Assembly (NCBI GenBank): GCA_036509215.1
Contig: DATCGA010000658.1
Span: 1 to 6,548 of the forward strand
Direction: 5' to 3'
DNA length: 6,548 nucleotides
Source: Trebonia sp036509215
Lineage (GTDB): Bacteria; Actinomycetota; Actinomycetes; Streptosporangiales; Streptosporangiaceae
Part shown: piece after piece, positions 1 to 5,628 of the stretch
Position numbering within the stretch: the stretch's first letter is position 1
Layout: every line of letters begins with the position of its first letter
Translations under genes and position numbers: made by a program
Notes under the pieces: generated by a model
Seen by the model: the letters and a program-made list of their open reading frames with translations, nothing else
Databases searched by the model: none
What the model was told of the DNA's origin: nothing

Positions 1-252
1 CCGGGCCTGCCGGTGTGGGCGATCGACGCCGACGGGCTCGTCGTCCGCCCCGGCCCCGGGCCGTTAGCCATCACCGTCGCGACCCACGAGCCGCCATTCC
101 ACCACCCGTCAACCAGCACCCGCGCGGCCCCACTGAACCCAAAGATCTTGGAAGAATCTTTCCTGGCGGAAGAATTTCTCACGCAGAGCGTGCTTTTCCT
201 CCAAGATCTTTTTGGACGTCACCCCATTAGCCTTATCGGTCCCCAGTGGTAA
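1..252 (+). CDS. Possible C-terminal part of an unrecognised protein (partial)
   Basis: The frame is open from the first base to the TAA at 250-252, so the start lies outside the window or is the GTG at 13. The first 45 or so codons have almost uniformly G/C third positions and read like ordinary protein (LPVWAIDADGLVVRPGPGP). After about position 138 the composition becomes AT-rich, and the predicted tail (KILEESFLAEEFLTQSV and on) lies over an inverted repeat. The native stop may therefore have been lost, or the end of the gene replaced by inserted sequence. The minus strand offers a rival: an ATG at 71 opens a frame (MANGPGPGRTTSPSAS) leaving the window, also with good third-position GC. 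No family is recognised. Confidence is low for both gene and strand. Confidence 0.3.
   Translation, partial: PGLPVWAIDADGLVVRPGPGPLAITVATHEPPFHHPSTSTRAAPLNPKILEESFLAEEFLTQSVLFLQDLFGRHPISLIGPQW
139..215. repeat. AT-rich imperfect inverted repeat, possible terminator
   Basis: The left arm at 142-156 (aagatcttggaagaa) pairs with the right arm at 196-210 (ttcctccaagatctt) at 14 of 15 positions, the exception being a possible G-U pair. Pairing extends outward through ccaaa (139-143) and tttgg (211-215) with a two-base bulge. The interior holds two smaller hairpins: ttcc/ggaa around 161-172, and cacgc-aga-gcgtg at 180-192. It also holds a near direct repeat, gaagaatctttc (151-162) and gaagaatttctc (169-180). 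On the plus strand the right arm runs into five T's (209-213), so a plus-strand terminator is possible. The roughly 75 bases are far more AT-rich than their surroundings, so a small mobile-element remnant is the alternative. Confidence 0.55.
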
Positions 253-387
253 CTCGGTGGTGCCAAGGCCCGACCGCCCTCTCCAGATAACAGCAAGAAG
301 CTAACGGCCGTTTCGCGCCAGCGGTGACCGTTGGAGCCGGCTGAGCAGAACACGCTGGCGATCGGCGGACCCCTGTAGCCTGCTTGA

Positions 388-642
388 GTGGCGGTTGGTG
401 CTGGCGTAGGGGACGTCCTGGTTGAGCGGGGCGTTGACTACGGGCTGGGGAAGCTGGCGGATATCTACCGGCCCGGGCGGGCTGGGCCGGCATCGTCAAC
501 CGAGTACGATCCGGCCACCCAGCGCTGCCGCTCCACCACTGAGGCGCACGCCGTCAGCGCCGGACGGCTGTCCGCCCGGACGATCGCGCAAGCCGCGCAG
601 ACGATCGCCCGCACCATCCCGGCGATCGCCGACGCCCGGTGA
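388..642 (+). CDS. Small protein of unknown function
   Basis: This 84-residue ORF starts at GTG 388, directly after an in-phase TGA, and its TGA (640-642) overlaps the GTG start of the following acetyltransferase as GTGA, typical of translational coupling. The product is soluble-looking. It has an N-terminal part (VGDVLVERGVDYGLGKLADIYR), a polar middle (STEYDPATQRCRSTTEAH) and a predicted amphipathic C-terminal helix (about residues 58-84, ending ARTIPAIADAR). No membrane segment, signal peptide or known motif is visible. Third-position GC is moderate in the first 40 codons and strong afterwards. No Shine-Dalgarno sequence is seen before the GTG, so translation may be leaderless or the start may be wrong. 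The coupling supports a real gene. The function is unknown. Confidence 0.5.
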   Translation: MAVGAGVGDVLVERGVDYGLGKLADIYRPGRAGPASSTEYDPATQRCRSTTEAHAVSAGRLSARTIAQAAQTIARTIPAIADAR

Positions 643-1175
643 GCATCCCGTCGTGGTCCGCGCCCGGGGTGACGCTAGAGGTGCGCGACGGCCGCCAGGC
701 CGCAGCGCGGGAGGCGGAGCTCGTCGCCCTCCACGACGAGGTGGCCGACCAAGTCGACGACGCCGATTTCGCGCGCCGCCTTGGCGTGTGGCGTCGCCAG
801 CCCGGGTTCGCGCTGGCGGAGGCGAGCCACGGCGGCTACCTCGTCGGCTGCGCGTGCGGGATGCAGCTGCGCCCGTCCACCGACTGGTGGCGGGACCTGA
901 CCGCCCCGCTGCCCGCGGCCATCACCGACGAGCGCCCCGGCCGCACCTTCGCGCTCACCCAGCTGCTGGTCCGCAGCTCCTGGCGTCGACAGGGGATCGC
1001 CGCCGAGCTCTGTGAGCTCATCTTGGACGGCCGGGCCGAAGAACGGGCCGTCGTCAGGCTCCCGCCCGGCGCCGCCGCCGCGCAAGCCGCCTTCAGGAAC
1101 TGGGGCTGGACCAAGACCGGCCGCGCCCGCGGCCCCGGCGCAGCGGTCTGCGACATCCTCACCCGCCCGCTCTGA
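639..1175 (+). CDS. GNAT family N-acetyltransferase
   Basis: This 178-residue protein has the GNAT fold used to transfer the acetyl group of acetyl-CoA to an amine; the acceptor cannot be told. The conserved core is the strand-turn-helix at about residues 103-123 (TFALTQLLVRSSWRRQGIAA), where R116-R117-Q-G-I-A forms the pyrophosphate-binding loop. It is followed by a charged strand (GRAEERAVVRL, 131-141) and the C-terminal motif AAFRNWGW (150-157), which matches the usual Y/F-x-x-x-G-W/F element. The length is normal, and the end (CDILTRPL) looks native. The GTG start overlaps the stop of the upstream small gene by four bases, so the two are probably co-translated. The last 340 bases are overlapped antisense by the stop-less beta-propeller ORF. 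The clear family match here suggests this strand is the true coding one in the overlap. Confidence 0.85.
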   Translation: MSIPSWSAPGVTLEVRDGRQAAAREAELVALHDEVADQVDDADFARRLGVWRRQPGFALAEASHGGYLVGCACGMQLRPSTDWWRDLTAPLPAAITDERPGRTFALTQLLVRSSWRRQGIAAELCELILDGRAEERAVVRLPPGAAAAQAAFRNWGWTKTGRARGPGAAVCDILTRPL

Positions 1176-2356
1176 TCCGCACTGCGGACGGGCATCGTAC
1201 CGGTGTAGGAGAGTATGGCCTCGCCGTCGTCGGCGAAATCGACCTCGCCCGCCGCCCACAACGAACGCGTGCCAGGGATCGAGCTCAGGTAGAACACCTC
1301 TGGCTGATCGCCGTCGCCGCTCGGGACCTTGATCCGGGACCAGCGGCCGCCCGCGTAGTGATCGAACCACGCCACGGCGTTATCGCCGGTGCCGCTCGCG
1401 GTGGCCAGCCAGATTCCGCCGTGGCCGTCCGAGGAGACCGGCGAAACGGCGCTCCCCGCATAGGGGAACGCGACCCGGGACCAGACCTTGCCGTTCCAGT
1501 GCAGCAGGATGGTCCCCGACCGGTGCCCGCTGGTGTCATTCGCGGTGATGTCGGCCCAGACGTCACGCGGCCCGACGTCCGCCAGGCCGTTGATGCCGGC
1601 CCACAGCAGGTCATTCGCGGGTAGGCCAAGGTCAGGCAGCGGGGTGGCGTGCCATCGGCGTCCGTTCCAGTGCTCGATGCCAAGGCTGCCGGTGCCGTTC
1701 CCGCCGCCGCCGACCCACACGTCGTCGGCGGAGCCGGCCGCGGTCGCGGTGCCGCTGAACGGGAACGACCCGTGGGTCCAGGTTCCGCCGCTGAAGTGCG
1801 CGAAATAACCGGACGGCCCCGACCAGGACGGTTCGCCGAACGCCCACAGCTGCGACGGGGACGGGGCGACCGCCGCCTGGATCGCGGCATCGAGCCGGAC
1901 CGGGGCCGCCCATTTTTCCCCGGTCAGGTGCAGCGCGTCGGTGTAGGCAACCCCGTCGGTGCCACGCGCGGCAAGGACCCAGGCGTTCGAGCCCGAGGTG
2001 GCCGTCACCGCGGCTACCCCCTGATCAAGCGGGCTGTCGATGTACGCCTTCGGCGGCGTCACGACCTGCCACGCCTTGCCGTCCCAGCGTCGAATGACAA
2101 CGGTGCCGTTGCTGATGTCACTGTCGCCGCAGGTCGCGGGGTCGGCGCACTCGTCACCGGCCAGCCACGCATCCCGCGTGCCGCCCGCCCACAGCCCGCC
2201 GACGGTCACGCCCGACAGCACCTGCGAGATCCGCCAGCCGGCCGCGCCGGCCTGCTTGGCGGCGCGCTCGACAGGCGCCGCCGCCGCCGCTGACACCGAC
2301 CCGACCACCACCGCGAAGACCGCCAGCGGGACAACCCATCGAGCCAGTCGCCGCAC
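836..2356 (-). CDS. Secreted beta-propeller-like protein with run-on C-terminus
   Basis: Residues 1-27 form a signal peptide: basic MRRLAR, a hydrophobic core, and an alanine-rich cleavage region near AAAAAP. The body, about residues 40-388, is built of repeats with the pattern D-x-W-x-x-G...HWNG-x-x-W followed by a short basic or proline tail. Examples are RRWDGKAWQVVTPP (89-102), EHWNGRRWHATPLP (228-241), LHWNGKVWSRVAFP (285-298) and the less exact YAGGRWSRIKVP (334-345). Six or seven blades can be counted. C70 and C76 could form a disulfide. Extracellular proteins of this kind are common in actinomycetes, and their ligands are mostly unknown. The domain should end near ILSYTGTMP (381-389), but no stop follows. 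From residue 394 the frame runs antisense through the acetyltransferase gene and encodes about 113 Ser/Arg/Ala-rich residues without blade pattern. The start is the GTG at 2356, the first possible start after an in-phase TGA (2363-2365). The protein is confident; its C-terminal boundary is not. Confidence 0.75.
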   Translation of the reverse strand: MRRLARWVVPLAVFAVVVGSVSAAAAAPVERAAKQAGAAGWRISQVLSGVTVGGLWAGGTRDAWLAGDECADPATCGDSDISNGTVVIRRWDGKAWQVVTPPKAYIDSPLDQGVAAVTATSGSNAWVLAARGTDGVAYTDALHLTGEKWAAPVRLDAAIQAAVAPSPSQLWAFGEPSWSGPSGYFAHFSGGTWTHGSFPFSGTATAAGSADDVWVGGGGNGTGSLGIEHWNGRRWHATPLPDLGLPANDLLWAGINGLADVGPRDVWADITANDTSGHRSGTILLHWNGKVWSRVAFPYAGSAVSPVSSDGHGGIWLATASGTGDNAVAWFDHYAGGRWSRIKVPSGDGDQPEVFYLSSIPGTRSLWAAGEVDFADDGEAILSYTGTMPVRSADQSGRVRMSQTAAPGPRARPVLVQPQFLKAACAAAAPGGSLTTARSSARPSKMSSQSSAAIPCRRQELRTSSWVSAKVRPGRSSVMAAGSGAVRSRHQSVDGRSCIPHAQPTR

Positions 2357-2362
2357 TACCGA

Positions 2363-2443
2363 TCAGCCTGCCGACTCGCGGGTACGCACGCCATAGCCGA
2401 CACCATATTCGGTATGCGCATAAAAACGGTCGAGATGGCGCAT
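2363..2443 (-). other. Short AT-richer ORF upstream of the propeller gene, possible gene remnant or leader
   Basis: On the minus strand an ATG at 2443 opens a 26-codon frame (MRHLDRFYAHTEYGVGYGVR and on) ending at a TGA six bases before the propeller start. The frame stays open further upstream and reads FNDRQLWWL just before the ATG. It is rich in aromatic residues and uses AT-ending codons (ttt tat, gaa tat, ggt, cgt) unlike every neighbouring gene. It has the look of coding sequence from another source, perhaps the tail of a decayed mobile-element gene, but I cannot name a family. No convincing ribosome-binding site precedes the ATG. A short upstream ORF affecting propeller translation is the other possibility. 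Confidence 0.25.
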
Positions 2444-2444
2444 A
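2413..2444. promoter_or_regulatory. Possible paired operator in the propeller upstream region
   Basis: A perfect 10-base palindrome tatgcgcata lies at 2413-2422, and a related element atggcgcata lies at 2435-2444. Their ends are 22 bases apart, about two helical turns, so a dimeric regulator could bind both on one face. They sit roughly 60-90 bases upstream of the propeller start, in the most AT-rich part of this intergenic region. No confident -35/-10 pair was found. The element is inferred from symmetry and position alone. Confidence 0.2.
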
Positions 2445-2522
2445 AGCCACCACAGTTGTCGGTCATTGAAGACCAATCGACGGCCTCCGCCACCAGCGGC
2501 CACAGGCGGCAGAAGGCAGCCG

Positions 2523-3311
2523 TCAGGCGCGCCCGTTGGCGCGCAGCACGCGCAGCGCGTCGACGGTGAGGAAGCCGCGCCAGTCCGCCTCGGCTGCGGG
2601 CGACCAGGACGGCCAGTTGAACATCCAGCCGCCGTCCTCGGCCTGCGCCCCCGCCAGGTGACCCAGGTGCGCGTCGATCGTGGCCTCGGAGAACAGCGCC
2701 CGGGCGAGCGACGAAGGCAGCGGCGCGAAGGCGAGCGGCGAGTGCGCCTCGCCCTCGGCGCCGACGTCAAGCGCGACCAGCCCGCACGAGGTCAGCAGCG
2801 GCCCGACCCGCGAGAACGCCGCCGTGGCGCGCGAGCGGTCCGGCACGTGCTGGAGGAACGCGAGCACCCCGAACATCTCGTAGGCGCTCGGCGCGGTGAG
2901 GGCGCCGATCCGCGACCACATCACCTCGGTGGCGCGGTCGAGCCACGGGTGCGCGAACCCGCGCGTGTGCAGCACCCCGCAGATCTGGCCGGTCTGGATG
3001 AGCGACGCCGGATGCCCGTCTTCCGGCGCCCACCAGGGCGCGTGCGGCCCGTCGGCCACGGAGGCCTCGACGAACGCGGCTCCGCCCTCGGCCGGGGCGA
3101 CGGCCGTCAGCCAGCCGACCGCGTCGCCGACCAGTCCCGAGTCCCACTCATCGGCGAGGTCCATCAGCCGCAGGGCCATCTCGACGGCGGCGGGCTGGCT
3201 GGCGGCCGGCCGGCAGTCCGGCTCGAGCGCGTAACCGAAGCCGCCGTCGGAGTTCCGGTCGGATCCAATCCCACCACCTGGCCGCGCGGGCGTCTTGAAC
3301 GAAACGGCCAT
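2523..3311 (-). CDS. Squalene-cyclase/prenyltransferase alpha-barrel-like protein, N-terminus shortened
   Basis: The 262-residue product resembles the alpha/alpha-toroid repeats of the squalene cyclase and prenyltransferase beta-subunit superfamily. The QW-like signatures are NSDGGFGYALEPD near the start (20-32) and QAEDGGWMFNWP near the end (223-234), with helical repeats between (for example IQTGQICGVLHTRGFAHPWLDRA, split around 105-127). The DXDD acid motif of true class II terpene cyclases is absent, so cyclase activity is unlikely and the function is unknown. No signal peptide or membrane segment is seen. As I recall this protein type, about 30-40 residues usually precede the DGGFG motif. 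Here MAVSFKTPAR, which looks like a native start, joins within ten residues to RNSDGGFG, suggesting an internal loss near 3255-3285. The ATG at 3311 is the only plausible start, since the gap to the divergent regulator gene is only 38 bases. The third-position pattern matches the neighbours. Confidence 0.75.
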   Translation of the reverse strand: MAVSFKTPARPGGGIGSDRNSDGGFGYALEPDCRPAASQPAAVEMALRLMDLADEWDSGLVGDAVGWLTAVAPAEGGAAFVEASVADGPHAPWWAPEDGHPASLIQTGQICGVLHTRGFAHPWLDRATEVMWSRIGALTAPSAYEMFGVLAFLQHVPDRSRATAAFSRVGPLLTSCGLVALDVGAEGEAHSPLAFAPLPSSLARALFSEATIDAHLGHLAGAQAEDGGWMFNWPSWSPAAEADWRGFLTVDALRVLRANGRA

Positions 3312-3349
3312 CGACGCGAGCTTCCCGCCTCCCGTGGCATGCTGGTGAG

Positions 3350-4219
3350 ATGGGGCGTTCGCCGACCGACTGGGTGCCGTCAGCGGCGTGGCTCACTCCC
3401 GGGTACGCGGAGTGGGCGCCGCCGGCCGCACTGCGAGGCGCGGTGGCGTGCCTGTGGGCCCGCGTCGCCCCCGAGGCCGACGACCAGGCAGACCAGGCGA
3501 CCCCGGCAACCCAGTCCGGCCTGGTACTGCCCGACGCCTGCAGCGACCTGATCTGGGAACGCGGCGTCGGCGCCTACATCGCGGGCCCCGACACCGGCCC
3601 GGCCCGCCCGGTGATCGCGCGGGGCACGGTCATCGTCGGCGTCAGGTTCCGCCCGTCGGCCGGCGGCCAGGTGCTCAAGACGCCGCTGAGCGAGATCGCG
3701 AACCAGCGGGTTCCGCTGGCCGACCTGCTGCGCCCCGCGCAGCTGCCGCCCGCTGCCCGAGGCCTGTCAGCGGCGCTCGACCCGGCGGAGGCGGCCGGCC
3801 GGATGCTCGACCTCACCGGCGCGCTCGTGGCCGAGGGCGCCCCCGACCGGGCCATGGCGCGGGCCGCGGTTCTGCTACGGGACCCGGCCGCGCGGGCCGA
3901 GGCGGTCGCGGCGGAGGTCGGCCTGAGCGAGCGGCAGTTCCGCCGCCGCAGCCAGGCGGCGGCCGGCTACGGCCCCAAGACGCTGCAGCGCGTGCTCCGG
4001 TTTCACCGCTTCGTCCGTCTGCTCGACGCCGCACCCGCACCCCATCCCGCGCAAGCGCAAGGACAAGATCAACGGCGAGGACAAACGCCGCCCGACCTGG
4101 CCACCCTGGCGGCCCAGGCAGGCTACGCCGACCAGGCCCACCTCACCCGCGAATGCTCCGCCCTGTCCGGCTTCACCCCGGCGTCCCTGGCCCGCGTCCG
4201 GCACGCCCGGCCGGGCTGA
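3350..4219 (+). CDS. AraC family transcriptional regulator
   Basis: This 289-residue regulator has the usual two-part layout. The N-terminal domain (about 20-130) includes LPDACSDLIWERG (60-72), GTVIVGVRFRPSAG (92-105) and PLSEIANQRVPLADL (112-126), signatures of the DUF6597-type domain often found in front of AraC DNA-binding regions. The C-terminal domain carries two helix-turn-helices, AEVGLSERQFRRRSQAAAGYGP around 188-209 and LAAQAGYADQAHLTRECSAL around 253-272, closing with SGFTPASL. The linker between them (about 227-248) is longer than usual and rich in Gln, Pro and Ala. The ATG at 3350 follows ggtgag closely and gives a natural N-terminus. The gene is divergent from the cyclase-like gene across 38 bases and convergent with the next acetyltransferase across 26 bases. 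Its effector is unknown. Control of its divergent neighbour is a reasonable guess from the layout. Confidence 0.9.
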   Translation: MGRSPTDWVPSAAWLTPGYAEWAPPAALRGAVACLWARVAPEADDQADQATPATQSGLVLPDACSDLIWERGVGAYIAGPDTGPARPVIARGTVIVGVRFRPSAGGQVLKTPLSEIANQRVPLADLLRPAQLPPAARGLSAALDPAEAAGRMLDLTGALVAEGAPDRAMARAAVLLRDPAARAEAVAAEVGLSERQFRRRSQAAAGYGPKTLQRVLRFHRFVRLLDAAPAPHPAQAQGQDQRRGQTPPDLATLAAQAGYADQAHLTRECSALSGFTPASLARVRHARPG

Positions 4220-4245
4220 GGAAGAAGCGCAACCGCAACCCAGGG

Positions 4246-5067
4246 TCAGTCCCCAGGCGGCTCGGCGATCATGGCGGTGCCGACCTCGCGGAAGCCGAGC
4301 CGCGCGTAGATCCGGGCCACGGTCGCGTCCGTCGCCGACAGGAACACCGTGCGCGCGCCGCTGGCCACCGCGTGCGCCGCCAGGGCGCGGGTGACGCCCG
4401 CGGCCAGGCCGCGCCGGCGGCTGGCCGGCAGCACGCCGATCCCGGTGATCTCGGCGGTGCCGCCGGAGAGCTGGTAGCTCCCGGCCGCCAGCGGCCCGTT
4501 GGGCCCGGACGCGGTGGCGAGCACCGACTCCCGCGACCGAAGCCGGTCGCGGAGCAGCTCGATCGTGGACGCGTCGTGGTCGGCCGCGATCTTGTCCCGC
4601 TCGGTCACGGAGGCCTCGCCGATGGCCGTCCCCGGGTAGTTGAACGCGACCCCGGGCACCGCCCAGGCCAGGATCAGGTCGGGGTCCTCGGGGTTCATGA
4701 CCCGCACCCCGATCCGCTCCGGCAGCCGCGGCGGCGGCGCCAGCGAGCCGAGGCCGAGGACGAGCAGCGGGTGCGCGTGCACGGCGAGGCCGGCCTCGGC
4801 CGCGGCGGCGGCCATGTCGGGGGCGGTCCGCTCGACCCACTCGAACGATTCGGGGATCAGCAGCTCCCGCTGCCTGGCCCTGACCGCGCGCACGTCGGCC
4901 GCGGTGGCGTCCGGCCGCAGCCCGGTGCGCGGCCGCGCATAGTAAGGGAACCCCGTGCCCACCGGCACGAATAGCACAAGCGCGCCGATCGCCTCGGCTC
5001 TGGCGCGCTCTCTCGGCACGGCATCACAGAAGGCGTCGATACGCTCAATTACCCCGGAATCGCTCAC
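4246..5067 (-). CDS. GNAT family N-acetyltransferase
   Basis: With the chosen start the product is 273 residues. The C-terminal 90 residues are a standard GNAT domain: a strand AEITGIGVLP (205-214), the acetyl-CoA loop SRRRGLAAGV (216-225) with the R-x-x-G-x-A core, then TRALAAHAVASGARTVFLSA, split at 226-245, and IYARLGFREVG (253-263). The N-terminal 180 residues are less conserved and resemble the N-terminal half of two-domain GNATs, so substrate specificity is not readable. I chose GTG 5067 because GGGGAG stands four bases before it (5072-5077). The longer ATG version at 5256 would add a basic, proline-rich tail that overlaps the HicB-like gene in another frame. The gene lies 46 bases downstream of the HicB-like gene on the same strand and is probably in its operon. 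Confidence 0.87.
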   Translation of the reverse strand: MSDSGVIERIDAFCDAVPRERARAEAIGALVLFVPVGTGFPYYARPRTGLRPDATAADVRAVRARQRELLIPESFEWVERTAPDMAAAAAEAGLAVHAHPLLVLGLGSLAPPPRLPERIGVRVMNPEDPDLILAWAVPGVAFNYPGTAIGEASVTERDKIAADHDASTIELLRDRLRSRESVLATASGPNGPLAAGSYQLSGGTAEITGIGVLPASRRRGLAAGVTRALAAHAVASGARTVFLSATDATVARIYARLGFREVGTAMIAEPPGD

Positions 5068-5113
5068 GGCACTCCCCACCCTAAGCGCGCGCGGCCGGAC
5101 CGCCAAACAGGAT

Positions 5114-5548
5114 TTACTGGGCCGAGGCCGGCAGCGGCCCGGAACCAAGCCCGGAACCAAGCCCGGCCGCCGCGTCGGCGGGCGGCCCGTAGTGCTCGAT
5201 CTCGCCCCGCGAGAGCGACAGCATGGTCGCCACATCGTGGAAGGGATAGCCGTCACGGCCCAGGGCCTCGATGGCCTCGCGGGTGGCCTTGGCGGCGGCC
5301 TCGGCCGCCTGCCGGGCGGCGTGCCTGGCCTGCAGCGCCCGTGCGACCGGGACGGGGGCGTCGGGCAGCACGTCGACCTTGATCGCCTCGGCCGGGATGC
5401 CCAGGTGCCGGGCGATGACCTTCCGCGTCATGACCTCGGCCTGGTCGAGGCTCCGCACCTGAGCGGACAGCCCCTCGATCTGGGGAACGCGGATCGTCCA
5501 CCAGCGACCTGCCCGTTCGCACAGCGCGGTGTAGGTCGTCGTCTCCAT
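5114..5548 (-). CDS. HicB-like protein with C-terminal helix-turn-helix (orphan antitoxin-type)
   Basis: The 144-residue product opens with a HicB-type partial RNase H-like fold: strand TYTALCERAGRWWTIRVPQI (5-24), helix SLDQAEVMTRKVIARHLG (33-50) and strand AIKVDVLP (55-62). A long alanine-rich helix (about 66-97) joins it to a helix-turn-helix, GYPFHDVATMLSLSRGEIEHY (100-120, split here at its ends), which probably binds DNA. HicB antitoxins normally neutralise the mRNA-cleaving HicA toxin and repress their own operon, but no HicA-sized ORF lies on either side. Orphan HicB-like proteins with this architecture do occur in actinobacteria. The ATG at 5548 is favoured by AAAGGGG five bases upstream (5554-5560) and by the family's usual N-terminus. 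An ATG at 5629, overlapping the deaminase stop as TGATG, would add 27 residues. The C-terminus carries a GLGSGLGSG tail encoded by a tandem repeat. Confidence 0.8.
   Translation of the reverse strand: METTTYTALCERAGRWWTIRVPQIEGLSAQVRSLDQAEVMTRKVIARHLGIPAEAIKVDVLPDAPVPVARALQARHAARQAAEAAAKATREAIEALGRDGYPFHDVATMLSLSRGEIEHYGPPADAAAGLGSGLGSGPLPASAQ
5138..5161. repeat. Two perfect 12-base tandem copies in the HicB-like gene
   Basis: The unit cccggaaccaag occurs twice in a row, followed by a partial third copy (cccgg, 5162-5166). On the minus strand it encodes repeated Gly-Leu-Gly-Ser in the flexible tail of the HicB-like protein. Being 12 bases long, changes in copy number would keep the frame. 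Confidence 0.85.
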
Positions 5549-5553
5549 CAATG

Positions 5554-5560
5554 CCCCTTT
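5554..5560 (-). promoter_or_regulatory. Ribosome-binding site that decides the HicB-like start
   Basis: On the minus strand AAAGGGG stands five bases before the ATG at 5548. It is the best Shine-Dalgarno match among the minus-strand genes here and argues for the 144-residue form over the ATG at 5629, which has no such sequence. Confidence 0.65.
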
Positions 5561-5628
5561 GATGACCGGTCGGCGCAGCCGCCGCGCGGTTTCCCCCCGG
5601 AGCGCGGTGACCAGGCATAATTTACTCA

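Noticed and set aside
303..312. Palindrome aacggccgtt in the left intergenic region as an operator
   Set aside because: A single 10-base palindrome with no second copy or adjacent promoter is weak evidence.
2479..2524. Inverted repeat gacggc/gccgtc with inner ccgcc/ggcgg after the cyclase-like gene, as a terminator
   Set aside because: The stems are only 5-6 bp, interrupted, and overlap the stop codon; in DNA this GC-rich such pairing is expected by chance.
2466..3551. A 361-codon plus-strand open frame antisense to the cyclase-like gene
   Set aside because: The composition is dominated by Arg, Gly and Pro, no family is recognised, and it overlaps both the cyclase-like gene and the AraC start.
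3875..4840. A 321-codon minus-strand open frame spanning the convergent junction
   Set aside because: It is an out-of-frame shadow of the acetyltransferase and the antisense of the AraC gene; the low-complexity Arg/Ala/Pro content gives no support.
3388..4974. A 528-codon plus-strand open frame across the AraC gene and the antisense of the acetyltransferase
   Set aside because: It is Arg/Gly/Pro-rich with no motif, typical of an out-of-frame reading of GC-rich genes, and two well-recognised genes occupy the same DNA.
5068..5113. A HicA toxin gene beside the HicB-like gene
   Set aside because: The gaps on both sides (46 and 80 bases) are too short for a HicA gene, and no overlapping frame shows the HicA pattern.
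4246..5256. Longer 336-residue form of the second acetyltransferase
   Set aside because: The extra N-terminus is basic, proline-rich and overlaps the HicB-like gene, while GTG 5067 has a good ribosome-binding site.
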